Virus record (IMG/VR): IMGVR_UViG_3300032144_000044
Coordinates: 1-22,466 of that record
Origin: a virus
Direction: 5' to 3' (one strand)
DNA: 22,466 bases
The notes beneath the pieces are model-generated. The model made no database searches and was not told the DNA's origin. It worked only from the letters and a program-made list of their open reading frames with translations. A program made the position numbers and the translations under genes. Below are positions 12,518-18,841 of the stretch, piece by piece (the first letter of the stretch is position 1; each line of letters starts with the position of its first letter).

Positions 12518-13113
12518 GCAATGAAATCCCGACCATTCCCGGCACCCCGCTCGAAGGCGGCTTCTACGCCGGCCGCATCCGCGTTGGCGACGATGTTTTC
12601 GCACTGATCGTCGCGCCGAAAGCCGAGGGCGATCACGACAATATCGAGTGGGGCAATCGCGGCAAAGAAATCGCAAACGCTGGCAGTTACTTCGACGGCC
12701 GCGCCAACACCGTCGCCATGGCTGAGGCCGGCAGCGAGGTCGCGCAATGGGCGCTGCAGTTGCGCATCGCCGGCTTCGAAGACTGGTACCTGCCGAGCCG
12801 CGACGAGCTGGAGATCTGTTACCGCAATCTGAAGCCGACCACCGAGACGAACTATGTGTGGCGTCACGGCGACAACCCGAGCAGCGTGCCGGTCGGTTAT
12901 CCCTATAGCCAAAACAGCCCGGCAATGACGACTGCCGAACCGTTCCGCGAAAACGGTGCAGAGGCATTCGTCGACACCTGGTACTGGACCAGCACGCTGT
13001 GCTCCGCTCACGTCGCGTGGAGCCAGGACTTCGGTGATGGCCTCCAGTTCAACGGCGACAAGGTCAGCGCGCTTCGCGCTCGCGCAGTCCGCAGATTCAA
13101 AGTCATCAATTAA
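12514..13113 (+). CDS. DGR target protein 2 (DUF1566/C-type-lectin-like)
   Basis: 199 residues from the GTG at 12514 (GTGA overlap; GAGGG upstream); upstream in-frame codons lack a start with a site and run through another gene. It shares GGFYAGRI, WGNRGKEI, and WYLPSRDELEI (about residues 90-100) with the other targets, has an extra 30-residue insertion before the C-terminal region (NYVWRHGDNPSSV...), and ends WYWTSTLCSAH through ALRARAVRRF. The insertion makes it the longest DUF1566-like core of the three. The last 26 codons before the ending are variable. No signal peptide. Confidence 0.93.
   Translation: MSNEIPTIPGTPLEGGFYAGRIRVGDDVFALIVAPKAEGDHDNIEWGNRGKEIANAGSYFDGRANTVAMAEAGSEVAQWALQLRIAGFEDWYLPSRDELEICYRNLKPTTETNYVWRHGDNPSSVPVGYPYSQNSPAMTTAEPFRENGAEAFVDTWYWTSTLCSAHVAWSQDFGDGLQFNGDKVSALRARAVRRFKVIN
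12996..13098 (+). repeat. DGR variable repeat VR2 with 3' homing block
   Basis: The 77 aligned columns are 12996-13072. There are 15 differences from the template, all at template adenines. The 26-bp shared block is 13073-13098. Confidence 0.93.
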
Positions 13114-13129
13114 TCCATTCAACCATTCC

Positions 13130-13146
13130 AGCGCGCGCAGCGCGCT
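13130..13146 (+). repeat. Hairpin after VR2
   Basis: AGCGCGC-GCA-GCGCGCT, a perfect 7-bp stem, 16 nt after the stop codon. Confidence 0.85.
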
Positions 13147-13173
13147 CGACGCGAATTTCTGGAGCATGGAGCC

Positions 13174-13779
13174 ATGAGCAACAGCAACTCGGTAACCCTG
13201 ACAGTCGGATCGGCGCGCATCGAAGTGCCAGCGCGCGACGTGGTCTCGGCCATTCTGGCCAAGCTGACCAGTGATCAGTCAGCAGTGGTGGAAAGCCCCA
13301 ACGCTGCGCCCGCCATTGGTCAATTCTGGCCCGGTCAAGGCGGCATCTATGCCGGCCTGATGCGTGGCCACGATGGCAACCCGGACTATCACCTGATCGT
13401 GCCGACCGATCCGCGCGGCTTCGTTCGCGAGATCGCATGGGGCTCTCAAGGTAAGGAGGAGGCCGGCGCCTGTTCAGACTTCGATGGGCAGGCCAACACG
13501 ACTGCGCTGGCGAAATCGAAGCATGACCACCCGGCTGCAGAGTGGGCTGACGCCCTCGACATCGAGGGCCATGCCGACTTCTACCTCCCTTCACGTCGTG
13601 AGCTGCGCCTGTGCTGGGTGAACGTGCCGGAGCTGTTCGATGAAGGCTGGTACTGGTCGAGCACGCAGCACTCCGCTCTCTACGCGTGGAACCAGGGCTT
13701 CGGTGATGGCGGCCAGGGCATCAGCGACAAGGACACCGCGCTTCGCGCTCGCGCAGTCCGCAGATTCGTCAGTCATTGA
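13174..13779 (+). CDS. DGR target protein 3 (DUF1566/C-type-lectin-like)
   Basis: 201 residues from the ATG at 13174. Unlike target 1 it has an extra N-terminal segment (about residues 1-45, VTLTVGSARIEVPARDVVSAI) that may be an oligomerisation or attachment domain. Then come WPGQGGIYAGL (about 50-60), WGSQGKEE, FYLPSRRELRLCW, and the ending WYWSSTQHSAL through ALRARAVRRF. It lies directly upstream of avd. It has no signal peptide. The duplication of the whole unit (gene end, hairpin, conserved GAATTT and ribosome-binding sequence) indicates the three targets arose by module duplication. Confidence 0.93.
   Translation: MSNSNSVTLTVGSARIEVPARDVVSAILAKLTSDQSAVVESPNAAPAIGQFWPGQGGIYAGLMRGHDGNPDYHLIVPTDPRGFVREIAWGSQGKEEAGACSDFDGQANTTALAKSKHDHPAAEWADALDIEGHADFYLPSRRELRLCWVNVPELFDEGWYWSSTQHSALYAWNQGFGDGGQGISDKDTALRARAVRRFVSH
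13665..13767 (+). repeat. DGR variable repeat VR3 with 3' homing block
   Basis: The 77 aligned columns are 13665-13741. There are 12 differences at template adenines and one other (T to C at 13669). The 26-bp shared block is 13742-13767. Confidence 0.93.
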
Positions 13780-13795
13780 GTAATTCAACAATTTG

Positions 13796-13812
13796 ACGGC
13801 GCGCAGCGCCGT
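13796..13812 (+). repeat. Hairpin after VR3
   Basis: ACGGCGC-GCA-GCGCCGT, a perfect 7-bp stem, 16 nt after the stop. The changes relative to the VR1 and VR2 stems are compensated in both arms. Confidence 0.85.
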
Positions 13813-13829
13813 TCGCGAGTTTTTTCAGC

Positions 13830-14186
13830 ATGGCCCTGCATCACCAGCTACCGATTTACAAACTGGCCTATGACCTGCTGAGCACGGCGGTTGATGCCAC
13901 GCGGAACATTCCGCGCGACTTCAAACGTCTGATCGGGGAGAAGGTGCGCGAGGAGTGCGTCGAGCTGACGGTCTTGATTTTCAAGGCCAACGTCGCGCGC
14001 GACAAAGTGCCTTATCTGGAGCAACTGCTGGAGCGTCTGCAGGTTGTGGAACTGCTGCTGCGCCTGTCGCATGACAAGCGCTTTATCGGCCACAACCAGT
14101 ACGCGAAGGCGATCGAGATCACCGATCAGATCGGCAGGCAAGCCAATGGCTGGAAGAAGCATTCAGCAGCGTCGCCCGCTGTCTGA
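13830..14186 (+). CDS. avd: Avd, DGR accessory variability determinant
   Basis: 118 residues from the ATG at 13830. The pattern is that of Avd/four-helix-bundle proteins: LPIYKLAYDLLSTAVDATRNIPRDFKR at the N-terminus, four long helices without Gly or Pro breaks, and a C-terminal QYAKAIEITDQIGRQANGW motif (about 90-110). Avd forms a basic pentamer that binds the DGR reverse transcriptase and template RNA and is required for mutagenic homing. It lies between the third target and the template repeat, the canonical order; the reverse transcriptase that should follow is missing. Confidence 0.92.
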   Translation: MALHHQLPIYKLAYDLLSTAVDATRNIPRDFKRLIGEKVREECVELTVLIFKANVARDKVPYLEQLLERLQVVELLLRLSHDKRFIGHNQYAKAIEITDQIGRQANGWKKHSAASPAV

Positions 14187-14356
14187 GCGTCACGGCGCTC
14201 AGACCTGTGCGACTTTGAATCTGGTCGTGCCGCTGGCCCATGAGGCCACCGACAGGCGCAACAGGGAAACCACCGGCAACTGCCGGCAGGTCTCGCGCAG
14301 TTTCCCGGCTGACAGGCAACCGCCTTCGGTCGGGCGACGTGGATAGCACGACATGC
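14181..14356 (+). ncRNA. Putative 5' part of the DGR template RNA
   Basis: A gene-free spacer between avd and the template repeat. It begins with a 9-bp hairpin, GTCTGAGCG/CGCTCAGAC with a 6-nt loop (14181-14204), that contains the avd stop, and continues with further self-complementary GC-rich blocks (CCGGCAACTGCCGG near 14273). Template RNAs of other DGRs extend upstream of the template repeat and are structured; that this stretch does so is inferred. Confidence 0.5.
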
Positions 14357-14433
14357 GCAGTACTCCGCTCACAACGCGTGGAACCAGAACTTCGATGATG
14401 GCAACCAGAACAACAACGACAAGGACAACGCGC
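14357..14433 (+). repeat. DGR template repeat (TR), 3'-truncated
   Basis: 77 bp with 27 adenines; in the register of the targets it reads as eight AAC codons plus GAC, GAT and AAG. The AAC bias prevents stop codons after adenine mutagenesis. It is not translated: in that register a stop lies at 14310-14312 upstream. Matching with the three variable repeats ends at GCGC, and the 26-bp 3' block present after each variable repeat is absent here. Confidence 0.93.
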
Positions 14434-14460
14434 CTATCAGCAGTACCAGGAGCTATTGAA

Positions 14461-14910
14461 ATGACAGCTATCGAAGAGAAGGCGCTGCGGGAGCTGTCAC
14501 AGAAAGCTGCGACTGATTGTGAATTGTTTGTATGCAGGCATGGGCATATTGACGCCGTAACTCTCATTGCCCTGCTCGACACCATCGCGGAGCTGCGGCG
14601 TGCGGTAGAAGAAAACACTAACTGGTATGACAAGTATCAGCGCGACGTTGAGGGGCTAAACAATGAGGGTGATCCAATAGGCGGCGACCCACCGCGCGGG
14701 TTGAGGCACATCGCAGCCGAAGCAAGAGAGCTGCGCGTAGAACTCGCCGCGATCCGGGCGCTGGAGCCGGTGGCGTGGGTTCGGTTTCGCTCAGATGGCG
14801 GAATCGAGGGGCCGATACTCGACAGCCGCATGGAGGAGGTGCGTAAGCGCTCTGGTGTTTGGACTCCGCTCTACGCCCTCCCCCAACCAGCACCGACTGA
14901 GGAAGGCTGA
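14461..14910 (+). CDS. Ead/Ea22-like phage accessory protein
   Basis: 149 residues from the ATG at 14461, with AGGAG 8 nt upstream; an upstream in-frame ATG at 14353 would translate the template repeat and is rejected. The N-terminal half is helical (about residues 3-70), and the C-terminus has the EPVAWVRFRSDG ... PLYALPQPAP pattern found in Ead/Ea22-like proteins of lambdoid accessory regions. No biochemical function is known. The ATG overlaps a TGA in another frame that closes a short stretch described in the findings. Confidence 0.75.
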   Translation: MTAIEEKALRELSQKAATDCELFVCRHGHIDAVTLIALLDTIAELRRAVEENTNWYDKYQRDVEGLNNEGDPIGGDPPRGLRHIAAEARELRVELAAIRALEPVAWVRFRSDGGIEGPILDSRMEEVRKRSGVWTPLYALPQPAPTEEG

Positions 14911-14911
14911 G

Positions 14912-15142
14912 ATGGCTGACGGTATTAAAGCTGGTTGGATCGGCCCGTGGCACCAAGCGCCACTTAATGAATGGGCGATTGTTGGCATGAATCACTACCA
15001 CGTTGCAGGGGAGCGTTTTCTATTCGTCAGCATGACAAAAGGCGGTCGGTGCATCACAGAAGAAGGGAAAGACGATCAATACCTGTGGAACCGGCTTTGG
15101 CATAAAGCACAGCACGCACCGACTGAGGAGAAAGAATCGTGA
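14912..15142 (+). CDS. Small hypothetical protein
   Basis: 76 residues from the ATG at 14912, directly after the previous stop. It begins MADGIKAGWIGPWHQAPLN and ends HAPTEEKES, with a middle segment of short strands. No family is recognised; the APTEE ending echoes the Ala/Pro tail of the preceding protein. It overlaps the next start by 4 nt. Confidence 0.75.
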   Translation: MADGIKAGWIGPWHQAPLNEWAIVGMNHYHVAGERFLFVSMTKGGRCITEEGKDDQYLWNRLWHKAQHAPTEEKES

Positions 15143-15564
15143 GTGACGCAGCAGTAGCAGCAATTGAGTATGCACTTGGCGGCGGCATGGACGCCTTCGA
15201 CGCGCGTGAGTTTTTGAGAATGTGGAGCCACGGCGAGTTCTCGGATATTCGCAACTATTACGCGCGTGTTCCTGAAGAAGTTTTCATCGGGGCCGATCCG
15301 CTGCACCCGGAGACAAAACTGCAAAGCGAGCCGGCCGAGGCGCGAGGTGTGCCGGAAGCTGAACGGCTGGCAGCTGATATAGACGCGCTCTACAGATGGA
15401 CAGGCTGCCTCAGTTACAACGACTCATATGTCGGCGAGCCAGAAGGCGAATTCAAGCGCCGCATCCGCAGCCTATCAAAGATGCTCGATCAGGTAAGAGC
15501 GGAGCGTTCCGCCGCCCCCGCGCCAGCAGCCGAACAGGAGGGGAAAGACAATGGCAACGTGTAA
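15139..15564 (+). CDS. Hypothetical accessory protein
   Basis: 141 residues from a GTG at 15139. The first half has a DUF551/Ea-like look without a firm match (DAFDAREFLRMWSHGEFSDIRNYY). Residues about 72-120 are helical, and the C-terminus is an Ala/Pro-rich tail. Overlaps the next gene by 14 nt. Confidence 0.7.
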   Translation: MSDAAVAAIEYALGGGMDAFDAREFLRMWSHGEFSDIRNYYARVPEEVFIGADPLHPETKLQSEPAEARGVPEAERLAADIDALYRWTGCLSYNDSYVGEPEGEFKRRIRSLSKMLDQVRAERSAAPAPAAEQEGKDNGNV

Positions 15565-15835
15565 TTGCCAGACCGAAGTAACCGAAAAACTTCTGGAAAA
15601 CTTCAAAGACAAATTCCCTGAAGCGTTTTTGCACAAGGTGAATTTAACCAGCTACTCATTATTCATAAACGGTACAACAGGGCAGTGTGGCAGTGCCTAT
15701 GTAGTCTATTACGAGGCGGAAGCTGAATACCCACTAAAGAAAGGCGGATTGAAACGAAAGAAATTAAAAGGTTCGATAGTTGCCAACTACTGCCCGTTTT
15801 GCGGGATCAGTACGAAGGAGAAAGGCAATGGCTAA
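15551..15835 (+). CDS. Small zinc-ribbon-like phage protein
   Basis: 94 residues from the ATG at 15551. It has an N-terminal CNC pair (residues 4-6) and a C-terminal CPFCG motif (about 81-85), which together could bind one zinc ion. Between them is a beta-rich core (YSLFINGTTG, AYVVYYEAEAEY) and a lysine-rich loop. The layout matches small proteins of phage accessory regions with unknown role. The A/T content is higher than in neighbours, suggesting separate acquisition. Confidence 0.78.
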   Translation: MATCNCQTEVTEKLLENFKDKFPEAFLHKVNLTSYSLFINGTTGQCGSAYVVYYEAEAEYPLKKGGLKRKKLKGSIVANYCPFCGISTKEKGNG

Positions 15836-16487
15836 GAAATTGATCGAAGTTGATGCGCCGGAAGGGTACGAAGTTCACGAGGTTCACGTTGCATCGTCAG
15901 AAGGAGATTTCGATTTCCAAGAGGCTGGTTTCCGCATCATCGAAGCGCCGCAAGCGGGGGCGGTGAGTGATAAAGCAATTGCTGATCTCGTGCGCCTGAA
16001 AATGTCCAGTGGCAATAGCGTTCCAGTAGATCGGTGTTTTATTACTGCGGGCGAACTCAGCGCCCGCCTCTCCCAGCAGCCAGCGCCGCAAGCAGGGGTG
16101 GATGCCGTAAAACTTCTTGCTCTAATTGATATTGGCTTGAAGTTCTGCTTGGCAAACTCCGACTTTTCCGGGTGCCGCAGAGATATTAAAAAGGTGCAGG
16201 CCGATGTTGATGCGCTGACTGCCCTCCTCTCCCAGCAGCCAGCGCCGGAGGTTGAGCCAGATATGGCGAGAATAAACCGCTTCATCAACTTCGGCGCTAC
16301 TGAACAGCCGCCCCTCGTTGACCGAGTGCGGGAGGCGATGACGCCACGCCAGCGTAAACAGCCGTACCGAAACGCCGTGATGGTGGCAAATGAGCTAATG
16401 GACACCTATCCCGATGACACTCGGCTTGACGACATTCACGAAGTAACGGAAGCCGTGCGCGTTGTTCTGGCGGAGGGGGGTGAGTGA
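15828..16487 (+). CDS. Hypothetical accessory protein with repeated linker
   Basis: 219 residues from the ATG at 15828. The start (MAKKLIEVDAPEGYEVHEV) is a short beta unit common in phage proteins. Two copies of an LSQQPAP linker (about residues 81-87 and 134-140) separate three blocks; the corresponding 22-bp DNA repeats are 16067-16088 and 16226-16247. The C-terminal block (RNAVMVANELMDTYPDDTRLDDIHEVTEAV) is helical. It looks like a mosaic assembled from Ead-like modules. No function is known. Confidence 0.72.
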   Translation: MAKKLIEVDAPEGYEVHEVHVASSEGDFDFQEAGFRIIEAPQAGAVSDKAIADLVRLKMSSGNSVPVDRCFITAGELSARLSQQPAPQAGVDAVKLLALIDIGLKFCLANSDFSGCRRDIKKVQADVDALTALLSQQPAPEVEPDMARINRFINFGATEQPPLVDRVREAMTPRQRKQPYRNAVMVANELMDTYPDDTRLDDIHEVTEAVRVVLAEGGE

Positions 16488-16756
16488 TGAAGCAAATCGT
16501 AATTTTCCCGCGTGGATGCTTGACCGAGTTAGACCGAGCGCGTCTTGATGCTGCTGATATCGTTGCTGTTGAGTGCGACGATCCTTCAAAAGTCGTCTAC
16601 GCCATTCCGGCAGCCGAGACAGTGTGCCCGAGCGACATGCTCATGGCAGCGCTCAAGGCGGTTAAAGAAGGGAACGAAGGAAACCGCTTTATTTCCGACC
16701 TCTATCGCCGATTGATTGAGCGAGAATTGAAGGCAGAGCGGCAGGAGGTGGGGTGA
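16487..16756 (+). CDS. Hypothetical accessory protein
   Basis: 89 residues from the ATG at 16487 (GTG at 16484 is the other option), preceded by GGAGGGGGG. It begins with a strand-helix pattern (KQIVIFPRGCLTELDRARL) and ends with a charged helix. No family is recognised. The stop overlaps the next start. Confidence 0.72.
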   Translation: MKQIVIFPRGCLTELDRARLDAADIVAVECDDPSKVVYAIPAAETVCPSDMLMAALKAVKEGNEGNRFISDLYRRLIERELKAERQEVG

Positions 16757-16992
16757 TGGCCGCATCAAATGAATCAGCGCGCCCAGCTGCCGATTGGGTG
16801 ACGGAAGAAGTCTTCGCCAACCACGTTGGCCTGACCGCCAACGCGATCATCTTCCCGCTGTTTGGCTGGCCTCTTTCGCTGCACCAGAACCTGAGCCTGG
16901 GCCTGATCTACACCGCGATCTCGATCGCGCGCAGCTACTGCATCCGCCGCTGGTTCAACCGTAGATTGATTCAGGCGAGAACCCAGCCATGA
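16753..16992 (+). CDS. Two-span membrane protein, DUF7220-like
   Basis: 79 residues from GTG 16753 or ATG 16756, with GGAGGTGGGG upstream. Two hydrophobic segments (about residues 28-43, ANAIIFPLFGWPLSLH, and 46-62, LGLIYTAISIARSYCI) are joined by QNLS and followed by the RRWFNRR basic end. This N-x-x-P-L-F-G ... Y-T-x-I-S-x-A-R-S-Y pattern matches small membrane proteins of phage accessory regions. Function unknown. Confidence 0.8.
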   Translation: MMAASNESARPAADWVTEEVFANHVGLTANAIIFPLFGWPLSLHQNLSLGLIYTAISIARSYCIRRWFNRRLIQARTQP

Positions 16993-17138
16993 CTGAACCA
17001 GCGCGTGCCGGCCGCTCGGCGCTGATCGAGATCATCGCTCGCCAAATCGTGAGGGCGCATCTGGCGGCCCAGGTTGCCGGGCAGCCCCCTCAAGGTCACA
17101 ATCCCGGCCGACCCGCCCTCCAGCCAGCCGCCAGATAG
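16989..17138 (+). CDS. 49-residue hypothetical protein before the integrase
   Basis: ATG at 16989 overlapping the previous stop (ATGA) and ending at TAG 17136-17138, 7 nt before the integrase start. It is Ala/Arg rich with a helical N-terminal half and a Pro/Gly-rich end. An excisionase-like role could be imagined from position, but no HTH is seen. Confidence 0.5.
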   Translation: MTEPARAGRSALIEIIARQIVRAHLAAQVAGQPPQGHNPGRPALQPAAR

Positions 17139-17145
17139 CCAACCC

Positions 17146-18741
17146 ATGCTTGTCGCCGTCTACTGCCGCTACAGCTCCGATCGCCAGCGCGAAACCTCCA
17201 TCGCTGACCAGCTCCGAGTTTGCCAGACCTTCGCCGACCAGCGCGGCTGGAGCCTGGTGGCGATGCACAGCGACGAGGAGGTCAGCGGTAGCACGCCGGT
17301 TCGGGCGCGTCGCGGTGGCGCTGCACTGCTGGCTGATGCAATGGCCGACCGGTTCGGCGCGCTGGTGCTGGAAGGGCTCGACCGTCTCTCGCGCGACCTG
17401 GTCGAGCAGGAGACCATCGTGCGCCGGCTGGAGCACCGCGGCATCCGGATCATCGGCGTGTGCGACGGCTATGACTCAGAGGCCACCGGGAAGAAGCTGC
17501 ATCGCGGCATGCGCGGGCTGATCAACGAGGTGTACCTAGACGACCTCCGGGCCAAGACTCACCGCGGGCAGGCCGGGCAGGTGTCGCGCGGCTACTCGGC
17601 CGGCGGCGGCGGGTACGGCTACCGGTCAACGCATGACGGCACCGGATACCGTATCGAGATCGACGAAGACCAGGCGCGCTGGGTGCGCTGGATCTTCGAG
17701 CACTTCGCCGAGGGCTGGTCGAGCAAACGGATCGTCGCCGAGCTGAACCGGCTGCGGGTGCCGAGCCCGCGCGGCGGCACCTGGGCGGTCTCGGCCGTCT
17801 ACGGGAGCGCCGCGAAGGGCTGCGGCATCCTGCACAACGAGCTCTACGTCGGCCGCTACATCTGGAACCGCAGCCAGTGGGTGAAGGATCCCGACACCGG
17901 CAAGCGCCAGCGCTTCGAGCGACCGCGCAGCGAGTGGCTGATTGAGGAGCGGTCCGCGCTGCGGATCATCGACCAGGCGATCTGGGATGCCACGCGGGCG
18001 AGGTTCTCGACGTCGTATAAGGAAGGCGGCACGAAAGGGAAGGGGCGCGCGCCGCGGTCACTGCTCGGCGGGCTCATGAAGTGCGGTTACTGCGGCGGGG
18101 CGGTCGTGGCGATCAATGGCAAGCTCTATGGCTGTGCCACAAAGCATGACCGAGGGGCGGTGGTCTGTCGTGGAGTGTTCGCGCCGCGGCAGGAAACCGA
18201 AACACGGATTCTCGCGGGCGTTCGGGAAGAGCTGCTGCGGCCGTCAGCCATCGCAGAGATGCAGCAGATGGTCACTGAGATGCTGCGCGCCGAGTTGGCG
18301 GTAGGAGAAAGCGAGGCGAAAGCAGCACGCGGTCGAGTGGTCGAGCTGGAACGGGAGATCGATCGACTGGTCGAGGCGATTGCATCGGTAGGGATTTCTG
18401 ACGCGCTGACTCAGCGGCTGCGAAATGCCGAAGCCGAACTGGCGTCCGTCCGAAGAACAGCAGCGACGTCGTCAGGAAAGAAGGTTGAGATCCCGAACCT
18501 CAAGAGCATCTATCGCGAACAGGTCATGAACCTGCAAGAAGCACTTCGGAGCGATATTCAACAAGCGCGCAATGCGCTGAGGGAAATGATCGGGCCCATC
18601 ACTGTCGTCGAAAGAAACGACGAAGTGTGGGCCCAGATCGATACAGGCCCGGAAGCTATGTTGAAGGCTTCTGGTCTGTATATAGGATTGGTAGCGGGGG
18701 CCTGCTTCGGTTCCAATATACGGGAGATCAGGATCAGCTAG
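17146..18741 (+). CDS. int: Large serine integrase
   Basis: 531 residues from the ATG at 17146; in-frame starts further upstream overlap the preceding gene and lie before the catalytic motif. The resolvase domain (1-150) begins YCRYSSDRQ with the nucleophilic serine at position 10, followed by GLDRLSRDL near 87-95. The recombinase domain follows (GYSAGGGGYGYR, then the IFEHFAEGWSSKRIVAELN helix pair). A zinc ribbon comes next (CGYCGG ... GCATKHDRGAVVC, about 312-340), and a coiled-coil segment (about 385-470). It integrates the phage at attB/attP. The C-terminal tail is hydrophobic and unusual. Confidence 0.93.
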   Translation: MLVAVYCRYSSDRQRETSIADQLRVCQTFADQRGWSLVAMHSDEEVSGSTPVRARRGGAALLADAMADRFGALVLEGLDRLSRDLVEQETIVRRLEHRGIRIIGVCDGYDSEATGKKLHRGMRGLINEVYLDDLRAKTHRGQAGQVSRGYSAGGGGYGYRSTHDGTGYRIEIDEDQARWVRWIFEHFAEGWSSKRIVAELNRLRVPSPRGGTWAVSAVYGSAAKGCGILHNELYVGRYIWNRSQWVKDPDTGKRQRFERPRSEWLIEERSALRIIDQAIWDATRARFSTSYKEGGTKGKGRAPRSLLGGLMKCGYCGGAVVAINGKLYGCATKHDRGAVVCRGVFAPRQETETRILAGVREELLRPSAIAEMQQMVTEMLRAELAVGESEAKAARGRVVELEREIDRLVEAIASVGISDALTQRLRNAEAELASVRRTAATSSGKKVEIPNLKSIYREQVMNLQEALRSDIQQARNALREMIGPITVVERNDEVWAQIDTGPEAMLKASGLYIGLVAGACFGSNIREIRIS

Positions 18742-18782
18742 GTGGCCGGACGCATTTCAGCGGTAGAACGGCCAGCTCGCCT

Positions 18783-18808
18783 GCAGGCCAGTAACGGCCG
18801 AGGCCTGC
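18783..18808. terminator. Possible terminator between convergent genes
   Basis: GCAGGCC pairs with GGCCTGC across a 12-nt loop in the 100-bp gap between the integrase and the opposing tail gene. The T-run is poor, so it is a weak call. Confidence 0.3.
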
Positions 18809-18841
18809 AAGTCTTAGCTGTCTCACTTTTCCCCGCTTGCC

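Noticed and set aside
12284-13167. Two long minus-strand frames opposite target 2
   Set aside because: Both are antisense to a gene with clear motifs, and the variable-repeat pattern makes sense only on the plus strand.
14357-14433. Template repeat interpreted as a fourth variable repeat of a decayed target gene
   Set aside because: All differences in three comparisons concentrate on its adenines, which holds only for a template. The upstream register is closed by a stop at 14310-14312.
14353-14460. In-frame N-terminal extension of the Ead-like gene from the ATG at 14353
   Set aside because: It would translate the template repeat in a Thr/Arg-rich frame, has no ribosome-binding site, and the ATG at 14461 has AGGAG at good spacing.
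16067-16247. 22-bp direct repeat as a recombination or att site
   Set aside because: It is in frame in one gene and encodes a repeated LSQQPAP linker; internal duplication explains it.
18742-18841. tRNA-like fragment (AGCGGTAGAACGG, GGCCTGCAAGTC) as an attachment site
   Set aside because: Only short pieces resemble tRNA arms; no acceptor stem or T-arm can be built, and large serine integrases do not usually use tRNA genes.
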